Origin: Chryseobacterium sp. | Lineage (GTDB): Bacteria; Bacteroidota; Bacteroidia; Flavobacteriales; Weeksellaceae | Assembly: GCA_031286615.1 (NCBI GenBank) | Contig: JAITUA010000013.1 | Span: 124,001 to 188,000, forward strand | DNA length: 64,000 nt | Direction: 5' to 3' | Shown: positions 7,008 through 16,214 of the stretch, one piece after another | How positions within the stretch are numbered: the first letter of the stretch is position 1 | Layout: each line of letters opens with the position of its first letter | Made by a program: the position numbers and the translations under genes | The notes under the pieces: generated by a model | What the model was told of the DNA's origin: nothing | Seen by the model: only the letters and a program-made list of their open reading frames with translations | The model's database searches: none

Positions 7008-9707
7008 TTATTTAAAGTTGAATTTTACTGTAAACATGACTTGACTAGGGCGAAGCTGATATCTTGTATACTCAATATTTGTAGGATTAATATTATAGGT
7101 TTCGAAAACTTTTTTGTTCGCGATATTCATCCATTTCAATTCAAAATCAATTTTCTTTTTAGTCCAAGTAAACTGATATGAAACATCATAGAATCCATTA
7201 TGATATTTTTGACCTGCTGCATTTGTATTTACCTGATCCCAATTGAATCCAACAGTATGGCTTTCCATAGGATAGAAGAAAATCCCTAGATTATGAGTAA
7301 ATCCCGTTCTGGCCGCATTAGAGTTTAATTCTCCAACACTTGTTTGTTTTGTTCTGGTAAGGCTTGCATTATAATCAACACTCATCCAGCTGAAATAGGT
7401 ATTATTGAATTTAATTCCAAATGACTGACCATTGTTTTTATTGGTATATGATTTATCATTCAAAAAGGCATCAGATTCTGTTGTATTGTTGTTATAGCTA
7501 AGAGATGCGTTCGTTTTAAATTTTGGAAAATATTTTCCAACTTCTACACTATATCCATTACTTAATACATGATTGTCCTGTTCTTTATATTTCATTATGG
7601 TGTATCCGGCTCCATTGATCTCCGGATTTGAAATTAAGTTTCTTTTGGCGTCAGAATATCTGTAGTTAACATTGAAGAATAGATTATTCAATGGATTCCT
7701 ATATTCTATTCTTGTTCCTGCAGATTTATTGTTATTCTGAGGAATTGGGTTGTTAACATCCATTGCTCTAATTCCCCCAGGTGACGTCATTAAGAATCCT
7801 GAATATGCCGTATTTATTTCTCCAAAATTATTATTAATATTAGCATTTACTGATGCTTTCCAGAATGAAGCAAATGAATATTGTGCAAAAATATTAGGTT
7901 CAAACGTTACTTTATTTACCGATTTTGAAACAAATCTTAATGGATCTTCCGCTTTAATATTGTTTGAGTTTACCGGAAGGTTGGCATAGATCATCCATGA
8001 TTCACTTTTATAATTTATCCCTAAACTTCCGTATGGTGTAGCTATTGTGTAATTCAAATCATTACTATATGCCTCTGGTCTGGGATCTTTATCAGGATTG
8101 GTAGATGGAATTGCTTTTACATTTGATAAATCAGACATCAAACCCGTACTTTTAAAATTAAATCCAACTTCAGGAGTAAATGTCCATCCTTTAGCAGAAA
8201 AACCAATATTAGCAGAATGATTAGCTTCAAAAGTTTTAAGTCTTAAACTCTGTGTAGCAAACTCTGTATCAGGTACTGGCTCAAATCCAGGGATATCCAA
8301 ATAAGATGATGGAGAAACTTCCAAAGTCTGTCTATCTGTTTGGTAACTCACATAAGATAAAAGATTTACCATTTTTTCCTTCCAAGGAATAATTGTACTT
8401 AATGAGTTTTGGAATGATGTTGTAGGAGATTCAAGTCCTTCGTTAGCGCTCCTTTGCATACCGGTTTTTGCATCTGTTCTATCAACAATTCCTCTATCTG
8501 CATTCCAATATTGGGAGAAACTAGTAGTATTTTTAAAGAAGCCTTTTTTAGCATTCTTTGTGAATATTAATTCTCCTTTTGCTTTATCTGTATAAAAATT
8601 GTTTAGGATTTTTACAATGTTAGAAGCCCCTCCAAAATAATCCGTCTGGCTATAAGATTCTCTCTCTACAGCATTGTTGGTATAGTTCGCATTCGCTTTA
8701 AGCTCCCACTCTTTTTTCTTATCAATATTGGTAAGATAGTTCGCAGATAAATAATGAACATTGTTCATCAGATATCTTTTCACCGGAAGATTAGGAGTAT
8801 CTGCATTCTCTACATTTAGCCAATCATTTTGGGAGGCATTGATCCTTTTTCCTTCAAATCTATTTCCAAATGCAAGAATATTTCCTTCATTTTCCACCTG
8901 CTCGCCCATGTTATTGGTTTTGTAATTGACTACCCACTGGCTTTTTTGTCCAAAGAACATTGGAGTCAGTTTTACATTCCAAAGCCATGGATCTCCGAAA
9001 CCTGTTCCCACTTCTCCTCTACCTGTCATGGTTACAGAATTTTTAAGCTTGATATTGATAGCGGCCTGATCTGAAGGGACTTTATCCTGCAGAATTTTTA
9101 CCGGTTGATGATTTTCCAATACTTCTACTTTCTGTACAGCATCTTTTGGAAGAGAATTGTTAATTGTTCCATAGCCTCCTTCCATCAGGTCTTTTCCATT
9201 GACATAGAATTTATTGATGGCATTTCCCTGATATAGAATTGTTCCGTCTTTGTTTACTTCAATTCCCGGAATTTTTTTCATAACATCAGCAAGAGTCCTG
9301 TCATTTTTGGAATTGAAAGCTTTAAGATCATAAGAAATGGTATCACCCCTTGCTGTAATCATTTTTGTTTTCAGCTGGACTTCTTTAATTTCTGTCGCTT
9401 CAGACTGCATTTTGAAATTCAAAGTCTGGTCGCTGTTACTGATCTGCTTTGTGAGGGGTTTCTGATTGAATGCTTTCACTTTTAGATCCACATTGCCCTC
9501 TCCTGAAGTGAAGGTTACTTTGTATTCCCCTTTAGAATTTGTAATTCCATAAGCCAGAATAGCATCTTTACCCGGTTCTTCTATAGTAACACTGGCGCTT
9601 GGTATTGCTACCCCGTCATCATCAGTAATCTTTCCTGAAACGGTTTTCTGTGCAAAAGTGAGTACAGTAAAGAAAAGCATCAGAAATAAGGAAATATTTT
9701 TTTTCAT
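7008..9707 (-). CDS. TonB-receptor-like outer-membrane barrel protein with carboxypeptidase-like domain
   Basis: An 899-aa protein. It has a signal peptide (MKKNISLFLMLFFTVLTFAQ), a carboxypeptidase-regulatory-like Ig domain (about 21-110, starting KTVSGKITDDDG), and a plug-like domain (about 115-230) with LADVMKKIPGIEV and YVNGKDLMEGGYG. A long beta-barrel region ends in MFTVKFNFK, with a terminal Phe-x-Phe typical of outer-membrane barrels. This matches the Bacteroidota outer membrane beta-barrel family with a TonB-dependent-receptor-like plug, often linked to GLPGLI proteins. Substrate unknown. A well-formed promoter lies about 95 bases upstream, giving a long leader. Confidence 0.85.
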   Translation of the reverse strand: MKKNISLFLMLFFTVLTFAQKTVSGKITDDDGVAIPSASVTIEEPGKDAILAYGITNSKGEYKVTFTSGEGNVDLKVKAFNQKPLTKQISNSDQTLNFKMQSEATEIKEVQLKTKMITARGDTISYDLKAFNSKNDRTLADVMKKIPGIEVNKDGTILYQGNAINKFYVNGKDLMEGGYGTINNSLPKDAVQKVEVLENHQPVKILQDKVPSDQAAINIKLKNSVTMTGRGEVGTGFGDPWLWNVKLTPMFFGQKSQWVVNYKTNNMGEQVENEGNILAFGNRFEGKRINASQNDWLNVENADTPNLPVKRYLMNNVHYLSANYLTNIDKKKEWELKANANYTNNAVERESYSQTDYFGGASNIVKILNNFYTDKAKGELIFTKNAKKGFFKNTTSFSQYWNADRGIVDRTDAKTGMQRSANEGLESPTTSFQNSLSTIIPWKEKMVNLLSYVSYQTDRQTLEVSPSSYLDIPGFEPVPDTEFATQSLRLKTFEANHSANIGFSAKGWTFTPEVGFNFKSTGLMSDLSNVKAIPSTNPDKDPRPEAYSNDLNYTIATPYGSLGINYKSESWMIYANLPVNSNNIKAEDPLRFVSKSVNKVTFEPNIFAQYSFASFWKASVNANINNNFGEINTAYSGFLMTSPGGIRAMDVNNPIPQNNNKSAGTRIEYRNPLNNLFFNVNYRYSDAKRNLISNPEINGAGYTIMKYKEQDNHVLSNGYSVEVGKYFPKFKTNASLSYNNNTTESDAFLNDKSYTNKNNGQSFGIKFNNTYFSWMSVDYNASLTRTKQTSVGELNSNAARTGFTHNLGIFFYPMESHTVGFNWDQVNTNAAGQKYHNGFYDVSYQFTWTKKKIDFELKWMNIANKKVFETYNINPTNIEYTRYQLRPSQVMFTVKFNFK

Positions 9708-9802
9708 ACTTATTATTTGCTCAATTAGTTAATCATTGTAGTTTTTTGTTACACTTTTATAAAGATGGCTTTTATAACTAAAAGTTAAATCTTTTATCAC
9801 TA

Positions 9803-9832
9803 CAAACATAGTTATAATTTTGTGTTTTACAA
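9803..9832 (-). promoter_or_regulatory. Promoter of the TonB-like gene
   Basis: On the minus strand TTG (9832-9830), 19 bases, then TATGTTTG (9810-9803). Both elements and the spacing match the flavobacterial -33/-7 promoter. A second TATGTTTG further upstream (9923-9916) runs into the palindrome TTGTGTTTTAACACAA (9903-9918). Confidence 0.55.
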
Positions 9833-10244
9833 GTATTAAAAAACTAATTGTAATTTCTTTAAAATTATTAACTATAATTAACAAAATCAATACTTGATTT
9901 CGTTGTGTTTTAACACAAACATAATAGATAAATTATATCAGAATTTATTTTTATTTATTTGAAAATCTCTTTTTTAAAAACTTACTATTTTATGATTTGT
10001 TAAAAAAAATAAATATTAAATAAATATTTCACATTAATTAATAATAAAACTGCCATTCAAAATTTGAGTAGTTTTAGATCATTGATATCTTATAAAGTTA
10101 ATTTGATTCAATTTTTACAACGAAAAGAGGAATTTGATCAATTAATAAAAAAAATAATATTTTTAACTATTCCAAATAGTAAAATCTGATTTGAATCATA
10201 GATTAAAAAAAAATTAAAGAGGAGGATCGTTAACATTTATTTAA
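9833..10244. other. Gene-less AT-rich divergent intergenic region
   Basis: About 410 bases between the TonB-like gene and the cupin gene, with no open frame of note. It holds the perfect palindrome TTGTGTTTTAACACAA (9903-9918) and long A/T tracts. A possible regulator site is all that can be claimed. Confidence 0.4.
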
Positions 10245-10252
10245 TAATTTTG
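10245..10252 (+). promoter_or_regulatory. -7 element of the cupin gene
   Basis: TAATTTTG matches TAnnTTTG, 18 bases before ATG 10271. A TTG at 10250 that could pass as a start codon is the end of this element, so transcription should begin after it and translation at ATG 10271. No clear -33 TTG. Confidence 0.4.
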
Positions 10253-10270
10253 TCATATAAATTTACTAAA

Positions 10271-11152
10271 ATGGGAATTATTTTAAAGCCTATAGATGTT
10301 GTAGATGAAATTTCCAAAGAGGAATTCTACGAAAAATATCTGAAGCCAAGAAGGCCCGTTGTCATCAAAAATATGGCAAAAAAGTGGCCTGCTTACCAAA
10401 AATGGACGATGGAATACATGAAGGAGGTAGTAGGAGATGTAGAAGTTCCTTTATATGACAGCTCAAAAGCAGACCCTTCTGCTCCCATCAATTCTTCTGC
10501 CGCAAAAATGAAATTTGGAGATTATATAGATCTCATTCAGCGGGAACCCACTGATCTCAGAATATTCCTTTTTGACCCTATAAAATTCGCACCGACTCTT
10601 TTGGAAGATTATATTTCTCCAAAAGAACTCATGGGAGGATTCCTGGATAAATATCCCAATATGTTCTTCGGAGGAAAAGGATCTGAAACATTCCTTCATT
10701 TTGATATTGATATGGCGCATATTTTCCATACTCACTTCAACGGAAGAAAACATATTCTTCTTTTCGATTATAAATGGAGAGAAAGACTTTATCAGATACC
10801 CTACGCAACTTATGCACTGGAGGATTATGATATTGAAAATCCTGACTTTACCAAGTTTCCGGCACTAGATGGTGTGGAAGGAATTGAATGTTACCTTGAG
10901 CACGGAGATACTTTATTCATGCCTACAGGATGGTGGCACTGGATGAAATATCTGGATGGAAGTTTCTCTATTTCTCTGAGAGCATGGGACAAATCATGGG
11001 CAGTAAAAGCACATTCTTTATGGAATCTTACTGTACAGCGTAAATTTGACGATGTTATGAAGTCACAGTTTAAAAGTAAATACATGGACTGGAAAGAAAA
11101 GCTTGCCATTGAAAGAGCAGAAATCGCTTTAAAAAGAGGTTTACCAAGATAA
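10271..11152 (+). CDS. Cupin-like (JmjC-type) Fe(II)/2-oxoglutarate dioxygenase family protein
   Basis: A 293-aa protein from ATG 10271; the upstream in-frame TTG lies inside the promoter. It is of the Cupin_8/JmjC type. Metal ligands are visible as HFD (His143-x-Asp145) and His223 in MPTGWWHWMKY, and an N-terminal RRPVVIKNMAKKWPA segment is typical of these hydroxylases. Family members hydroxylate proteins or small molecules; the target here is unknown. It is convergent with the T9SS gene and shares a strong terminator. Confidence 0.82.
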   Translation: MGIILKPIDVVDEISKEEFYEKYLKPRRPVVIKNMAKKWPAYQKWTMEYMKEVVGDVEVPLYDSSKADPSAPINSSAAKMKFGDYIDLIQREPTDLRIFLFDPIKFAPTLLEDYISPKELMGGFLDKYPNMFFGGKGSETFLHFDIDMAHIFHTHFNGRKHILLFDYKWRERLYQIPYATYALEDYDIENPDFTKFPALDGVEGIECYLEHGDTLFMPTGWWHWMKYLDGSFSISLRAWDKSWAVKAHSLWNLTVQRKFDDVMKSQFKSKYMDWKEKLAIERAEIALKRGLPR

Positions 11153-11154
11153 AT

Positions 11155-11185
11155 AAAAAGACGTTTCAAATGAAACGTCTTTTTT
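11155..11185. terminator. Bidirectional terminator between cupin and T9SS genes
   Basis: AGACGTTTCA / TGAAACGTCT perfect stem around AA, flanked by A and T runs on either side. It serves genes ending at 11152 (plus) and 11206 (minus). Confidence 0.85.
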
Positions 11186-11205
11186 AATTCTATTTATAAA
11201 AAGTT

Positions 11206-11994
11206 TTATTTCTTAATAATTTTATAGCCTTTTTCAGTCTCTTTATCTTTGACTTTTATGATATAATTTCCTGCAGCCAGTTCTCTTACATTTACAGTTC
11301 CGTTTTCTGAATTCATCATTTCTTTTTTCACCAGTTTTCCATTAAAATCATAGATATTGATTTCTGATATCTTTGTTTTATTTTTTATGTATAACACATC
11401 TTTTACCGGATTTGGATAGATGGATGCACGGCTGTTATCCGCTTTTGCATCAGAAACCGACAGACTGTATGCTGAAATCTGGAAATCATCTATCCCGATA
11501 AACCAGATATCGTCTGTAGTGGAATGGAAGGCAATATAGATGGTTTGCCCTACATAAGAAGTAAGATCGTAAGTATACTGATTCCATGAAGTAGGGGGTT
11601 TTAGAGCAGTAGCAAGCGTGTTGGTAAGGCCTGCGACGGTGGGAGTTGTTGTTGAGACTTTTACATCCACTGTCTCAGCAAGCCCGGCCCCTCTGTTTCT
11701 TGCCCAGAAAGTAAGTTTATCTGATACTCCCGCAGTCACTACTATTGCAGGACTAATGACATAATCATCATGGGCAGTACTTCCATATTCCAATCCAAGA
11801 AAATGCGTTCCTGAATGAGGTGCATTGAATGAAGAATCATAGGAATCCCAGGTTTCCCAGGTTCCGGGATCTCCTCCATTAATTACCGTCCAATCGGCAG
11901 GCATTGTTGCCGAATCAAAACTTTGAGAATATTGTGCCAGCAGACCTATTGGTACAAAGCACAACAATGTTACGAATTGATAAATTTGTTTCAT
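11206..11994 (-). CDS. Secreted protein with choice-of-anchor J domain and T9SS type A sorting signal
   Basis: A 262-aa protein: signal peptide to about residue 20 (LLCFVPIGLLAQ), then a cleaved-adhesin/choice-of-anchor J jelly roll (about 22-180). The jelly roll holds SFDSATMPADWTVING, the repeated W and the TDDIWFIGIDDFQIS end. A C-terminal type IX secretion signal follows (about 190-262: IYPNPVKDVLYI, YDFNGKLV, GNYIIKV, ending in Lys-Lys). It should be exported by the T9SS and attached to or released from the cell surface. Binding target unknown. Confidence 0.88.
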   Translation of the reverse strand: MKQIYQFVTLLCFVPIGLLAQYSQSFDSATMPADWTVINGGDPGTWETWDSYDSSFNAPHSGTHFLGLEYGSTAHDDYVISPAIVVTAGVSDKLTFWARNRGAGLAETVDVKVSTTTPTVAGLTNTLATALKPPTSWNQYTYDLTSYVGQTIYIAFHSTTDDIWFIGIDDFQISAYSLSVSDAKADNSRASIYPNPVKDVLYIKNKTKISEINIYDFNGKLVKKEMMNSENGTVNVRELAAGNYIIKVKDKETEKGYKIIKK

Positions 11995-12093
11995 AGTGTT
12001 TGTTTTTCATACTAATTTAATAAAAAAACAAACACATTGATTAACAAATCCTTATAAAAAAACAAAAATAATCTGGATTTATATGAAAATTTT

Positions 12094-13818
12094 CTACAAC
12101 ACCCTATAAACAGGATATTGTCTGAAGGTCTTTTCTTCAAAATAAGGGGAATGTCTGTACACCCAATCTAATTGTGCTTCTCCATCTTCCGAAAGTTTTT
12201 TATCAGATGTTTTCGCTTTTTCAAAGGCTTCTTTCAGTTTTTTATCCTTTTTCAGCAGTTCTGCAGCCGTATCTTCAAAAATATAGGCAGAATAGTATTC
12301 TTTCTGTGCTAAAATTCCATCAAAGAAATTCCAGTTAAAAAAAGAGTCTAACGCCTCAGGTTCAAGGGTTTCTATGATATATTTTACACCAGGCTGATTG
12401 GTGGAAACCAGATAATCTCCGGCTGAAAACATTATATTCTTTTTTGAAGCATCAACTGTCGTTTCAAAATGCAGATAATGACCTTCATAAGGGTTTTTAA
12501 CGGTCTTAAAATCTTTAATTTTATAAGATTCGACTGCTAAAGTACTGTCTTTCTGAATGGGTTTCATCTGAATATTATTTCTTCTGAATTCTTCGATTAC
12601 CCGGTACTGCGACTGGGGAATTACATAATATTGAGGAATAGTAACATATCCTGTTGGTACTGCGGTAGTAAAGAGCTTTATGTTTTTTGTAAAGGGTTTG
12701 TTTCTGTCATAATACAATCTTGGTTTTCCGGAAACTTCACTGGGTTTGTATTTTCCTTCGTAACCTTTAAAATCCATAGTAGAGAACTTCGTAGAGTCTA
12801 TTTTCCAGCGGATGCCATATTGCTTACCAGCCTGATATTGTTTTAAGTTTTCAATGCGGAATTGTTTTATCGTGCGATAATCTTTATCTAAATTCTGAAG
12901 ATTGACCAACATATATTTGTAGGTAGCATCAACTCTTTTGTCATAAGGCTTCAGCATATGGGTTTCAGGAACGGTTCCTAAAGAATTGAATAATGAAGTA
13001 TATCCTGTGGAGTATCTCGGAGAGTCTTCAAATGAAGCAAAGCCTACTTCGGGAACATCACCATGAATATTTACATAAGGAGTGCTTTCATACCCCAATT
13101 TCTTCATATCCTCAAGGTTTTTAGCCTGATAATCATTATAGAAATAAGTTCCCAAAGTATTTCCAAGACGTTCTTTAAAGGTAGAAATATAGGTGAACGT
13201 ATATTGATAATCAGCACCGTTGCTGACATGGTTATCAATGAAAACATCCGGCTTTAACCATTGGTAGATCTCCTGAAAACTTCTGGCATTTTTGGAATCT
13301 GCTTTAATAAAGTCTCTGTTCAGGTCATAATTTCTTGCATTTCCTCTGAAACCATATTGTTCAGGCCCATTCTGATTGGCCCTGGAATAAGAGCCTCTAT
13401 TCAGCATTCCACTTACGTTATAAGCCGAAATAGCGGCAATGATAAAATTTTGTGGAGTCTTGATCTTTTTTGTGGCAAGATCTCTCATCAGCATCATGGT
13501 AGCGTCTATTCCATCCGGCTCTCCCGGGTGAATACCATTATTGACGAAGAGAATTGCTTTATCTTTTCTTAATTTTTCAAGGTCTTTTTCAGGAAAAGGG
13601 TTATAAACAACGACATAAATAGGTTTTCCATTATCATCTTCCCCTTTTTTAAGGTACTGAATGGTATTAAAATTCTTAGCCAAATCCTGATAGTAGCCGT
13701 TCATTTCTTCATTGGTAACGGTTTGGTTGCCATTTCCTTTTTCAAAAGGAGTCTGAAATGATTTTTGAGCAAAAAATAAGGTAGAACTCAGGGTGAATAA
13801 AAGATATTTCAGTTTCAT
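12094..13818 (-). CDS. M14 family zinc carboxypeptidase-like protein
   Basis: Exported metallopeptidase of about 574 aa. ATG 13818 gives a standard signal peptide (MKLKYLLFTLSSTLFFAQ); an in-frame ATG at 13827 adds three residues and cannot be excluded. The zinc motif HxxE is NGIHPGEPDG, followed by the conserved R-N-Y-D-L-N-R-D-F substrate segment and the third ligand in FIDNHVSNG. This is the M14 layout with a long C-terminal extension of unknown role. It stands alone with a 163-base gap to the ADP-ribose block. Confidence 0.88.
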   Translation of the reverse strand: MKLKYLLFTLSSTLFFAQKSFQTPFEKGNGNQTVTNEEMNGYYQDLAKNFNTIQYLKKGEDDNGKPIYVVVYNPFPEKDLEKLRKDKAILFVNNGIHPGEPDGIDATMMLMRDLATKKIKTPQNFIIAAISAYNVSGMLNRGSYSRANQNGPEQYGFRGNARNYDLNRDFIKADSKNARSFQEIYQWLKPDVFIDNHVSNGADYQYTFTYISTFKERLGNTLGTYFYNDYQAKNLEDMKKLGYESTPYVNIHGDVPEVGFASFEDSPRYSTGYTSLFNSLGTVPETHMLKPYDKRVDATYKYMLVNLQNLDKDYRTIKQFRIENLKQYQAGKQYGIRWKIDSTKFSTMDFKGYEGKYKPSEVSGKPRLYYDRNKPFTKNIKLFTTAVPTGYVTIPQYYVIPQSQYRVIEEFRRNNIQMKPIQKDSTLAVESYKIKDFKTVKNPYEGHYLHFETTVDASKKNIMFSAGDYLVSTNQPGVKYIIETLEPEALDSFFNWNFFDGILAQKEYYSAYIFEDTAAELLKKDKKLKEAFEKAKTSDKKLSEDGEAQLDWVYRHSPYFEEKTFRQYPVYRVL

Positions 13819-13921
13819 TGAAGTCATATTTTCAGACTTTAAAATTAATCATCTTTTATCAAAGAATGAATAGGAAAATCCTGAGGGCAAAAAAGGACAA
13901 AAAAATATTTTACTAAAATAG

Positions 13922-13954
13922 AAACCCCACAGGTTCTGAACATCTGTGAGGTTT
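13922..13954 (-). terminator. Terminator at the end of the ADP-ribose gene block
   Basis: On the minus strand AAACCTCACAG pairs with CTGTGGGGTTT (one mismatch) and is followed by a T-rich tail. It is 35 bases after the phosphatase stop at 13990. Confidence 0.6.
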
Positions 13955-13989
13955 ATTTGCTGATCCATAATTTATTTGAATGTACTTCA

Positions 13990-14718
13990 TCAGTTTCTTC
14001 CTTTTTCATTTGGATATAAAGATGGAAGCGGATCGCTTTGCCAGAATTCCTTGGAGTTGATATCCATGATGGATAAAGATCCGGTATAGGCTGCTCCGGT
14101 ATCCATATTCCAGATATTGGCTTTGTTGGCCGGCACTGTAATCCCAATATCAAGTGTGGGAGTATGCCCGATGTATATTTCTTTATACAAAAGCAGTCTC
14201 TTAGGATATAATTCTGAATTTCTCTGCAGCTTTTTGTCCATTGCCACAGCGGTTTCCCAAAGAGTTCTGTCCCAACGGTAATTACTGGAATAAACCTCTC
14301 TTTCCGGGCCGTGCATGGAAGCATATCCGGCATGAATAAACAGGCGGTTCTGCTCGTCAATATGATAATTTTTCATCCTTTGAAAGAATTCCAGATGAAG
14401 ATCCAGATCTTCCGGGAGATAATCAGCATAGCTTTCTACAGTACTTTTTCCGCCGTTGAAAAGCCATACATCAGGATTTTGTCCAAATGACAGCCAATCT
14501 TCACACCATGCATCATGGTTTCCTTTAATGAAGATACATTCCTGTTTTTGGGAAAGATCTATTAAAAACTGTATGATTTCTGCAGACTCGCTCCATCCAT
14601 CCACATAATCTCCGAGGAAAATCAGTTGATCATTTTCCGTGACTTTTGCCCTTTCAAGGGTCTGTTGTAAAGCTTTAAATCCTCCGTGAATGTCTCCTAT
14701 TACTAATGTTCTTTTCAT
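13990..14718 (-). CDS. Calcineurin-like metallophosphoesterase
   Basis: A 242-aa phosphoesterase starting MKRTLVIGDIHGG. A longer frame from 14796 runs through kptA and is rejected because the family begins right before GDIHG. Motifs in order: GDIHG, GDYVDGW, GNHDAW, and a C-terminal HAGY and GHTPT, the complete two-metal set. It starts one base after the kptA stop, so it should be cotranscribed with kptA and the ADP-ribose genes. A role on phosphorylated ADP-ribose made by KptA is an inference from position; the family also includes Ser/Thr phosphatases and diadenosine tetraphosphatases. Confidence 0.88.
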   Translation of the reverse strand: MKRTLVIGDIHGGFKALQQTLERAKVTENDQLIFLGDYVDGWSESAEIIQFLIDLSQKQECIFIKGNHDAWCEDWLSFGQNPDVWLFNGGKSTVESYADYLPEDLDLHLEFFQRMKNYHIDEQNRLFIHAGYASMHGPEREVYSSNYRWDRTLWETAVAMDKKLQRNSELYPKRLLLYKEIYIGHTPTLDIGITVPANKANIWNMDTGAAYTGSLSIMDINSKEFWQSDPLPSLYPNEKGRN

Positions 14719-14719
14719 T

Positions 14720-15262
14720 TTACTTAGAAATGTATTTTGCATCCACAAAATCGGTGAGCCAAACTCCATTTGCAGATTGATAGAAAGATAATCCATCCTG
14801 ATGCATTGTTCCGGTTCTGATCGTAAGAATCACAGGCTTTCCGTGTCTCATTCCGACCTTTGCAGCAGTCTCTTTATCAGCGCTTAAGTGTACATGCTGG
14901 CGGGTTCTTTTTTCTATTCCTTTTTCTAAAATTGAAGAAATATTAGACTCTGCTGTGCCATGATAAAGAAATTCAGGGGGCTGCTTTGTTTCCAAAGCCA
15001 GATCTATATCAATAGAATGTCCCTGACTCGCCCTGATCATGGTTTTATCTTCGTTAAAGGCAAAACGTTTTTTATTATTGGTTTCTACTACCTCATCCAA
15101 TTCTTCGGGAGTAAAATATATTCTCTTTTTGGCTGATTTTCCTCTCAGCTCTTCTACATCTGCCCAACCGTTTTCATCCAGCGAAAGTCCAATACTTTCC
15201 GGCTGATGGCGTAAGATCAGGCTTAAAAATTTACTTATTTTTTTCTTTTCTATTTCGTTCAT
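14720..15262 (-). CDS. kptA: RNA 2'-phosphotransferase (Tpt1/KptA family)
   Basis: A 180-aa KptA enzyme. It transfers a 2'-phosphate from RNA to NAD+, releasing nicotinamide and ADP-ribose 1'',2''-cyclic phosphate. Seen: the N-terminal winged-helix part with SKFLSLILRHQPESIGL, the middle HGT in FLYHGTAESNI, RQHVHLSAD and the C-terminal SANGVWLTDFV, the four conserved elements of the ART-like catalytic domain. It sits between ADP-ribosylglycohydrolase (10-base gap) and the phosphatase (1-base gap). No RNA ligase is present nearby, so the source of the 2'-phosphate is unknown. Confidence 0.93.
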   Translation of the reverse strand: MNEIEKKKISKFLSLILRHQPESIGLSLDENGWADVEELRGKSAKKRIYFTPEELDEVVETNNKKRFAFNEDKTMIRASQGHSIDIDLALETKQPPEFLYHGTAESNISSILEKGIEKRTRQHVHLSADKETAAKVGMRHGKPVILTIRTGTMHQDGLSFYQSANGVWLTDFVDAKYISK

Positions 15263-15272
15263 GGTTTGTGTT

Positions 15273-16214
15273 TTAATTCATTAATTTTTGGTGTAATTTC
15301 TCACACAATGCTTCAATATCATCTTTTCTCACCAGCTCTGCAATCCATTCTTCAGGTATATTTTCATATCCATAATAAATTCCGGCAATTCCTCCGGTAA
15401 TGGCTCCTGTTGTATCTGTATCTTCTCCGAGGTTGACGGCTTTTAAAACGGCTTCAGAATAGCTTCCCGAATTGAGAAAACACCATAGAGAAGCTTCCAG
15501 GCTGTGAAGGACATAGCCTCCACTTTTGATTTCATCTTCAGGGTATCCGGAAATATCATTTTTTAAAATTCTATTAAACAGCTCAATTTCTTTTGGGTTA
15601 AAACCTTGTTCATCAGCATATTTCAACGCCAATATTTGTGTATAGGTATATGCTTCTGTTTTGTCCTTGCCTTTTAATAATTCGATCGCAAAAAGTACAT
15701 AGATGAAACATGCAAAAACAGAACGGAAATGACCATGTGTGATTGCTGAGACTTCTTTTACCGTAAAATAAAGCTTTTGAATATCATTTTCATCTTCAAG
15801 ATAAAAAGCAAGAGGAAGAATCCTCATCAGAGAACCATTTCCGTTATCTTCTTCAAAAATATTTCCTGAAAACCTAGCACTTTCCCCTTTAATTAATCTC
15901 GCCAAGGCATGTCTAGTCGTACCTCCTATATCGAAAAGTCTTCCGTGAGCAGTCCAGTGTCCATATTTATTCCATTTTACAAAACTTTGTCCGATCTTTT
16001 CCAAGTCATAGCCTTTCGTAAGTTCATCAGCAAGACAAAGTGTAAGAGAGCTGTCATCACTCCAGGTTCCTTTGGGTTGGTTCCATGACATGTATTCCAA
16101 CATTTTTGTTACCGGAAAACTTTTTAAATCTTCCCTTTTTTTAAACTCTACAGGAACACCAAGAGCGTCACCGATGCAAACGCCCATGATTCCTGCTTTT
16201 ATTTTATTTTCCAT
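15273..16214 (-). CDS. ADP-ribosylglycohydrolase (ARH/DraG family)
   Basis: A 313-aa all-alpha ADP-ribosyl hydrolase with two Mg2+ sites. Motifs: GVCIGDALGVPVEF at the N-terminus, WSDDSSLTLCLA, HGH around residue 170, and the C-terminal GEDTDTTGAITGGIAG with the paired Asp metal ligands. It probably removes ADP-ribose from Arg or another acceptor; the sequence does not tell the target. The start ATG overlaps the sirtuin stop by one base (TGATG), showing tight coupling. Confidence 0.92.
   Translation of the reverse strand: MENKIKAGIMGVCIGDALGVPVEFKKREDLKSFPVTKMLEYMSWNQPKGTWSDDSSLTLCLADELTKGYDLEKIGQSFVKWNKYGHWTAHGRLFDIGGTTRHALARLIKGESARFSGNIFEEDNGNGSLMRILPLAFYLEDENDIQKLYFTVKEVSAITHGHFRSVFACFIYVLFAIELLKGKDKTEAYTYTQILALKYADEQGFNPKEIELFNRILKNDISGYPEDEIKSGGYVLHSLEASLWCFLNSGSYSEAVLKAVNLGEDTDTTGAITGGIAGIYYGYENIPEEWIAELVRKDDIEALCEKLHQKLMN

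Noticed and set aside
10250-10270. TTG start giving a 300-aa cupin protein
   Set aside because: The TTG is the end of the -7 element TAATTTTG, so it would not be in the transcript; ATG 10271 matches the family start better.
13953-14360. A 135-aa minus-strand frame
   Set aside because: It lies in another frame of the metallophosphoesterase gene, with no family features.
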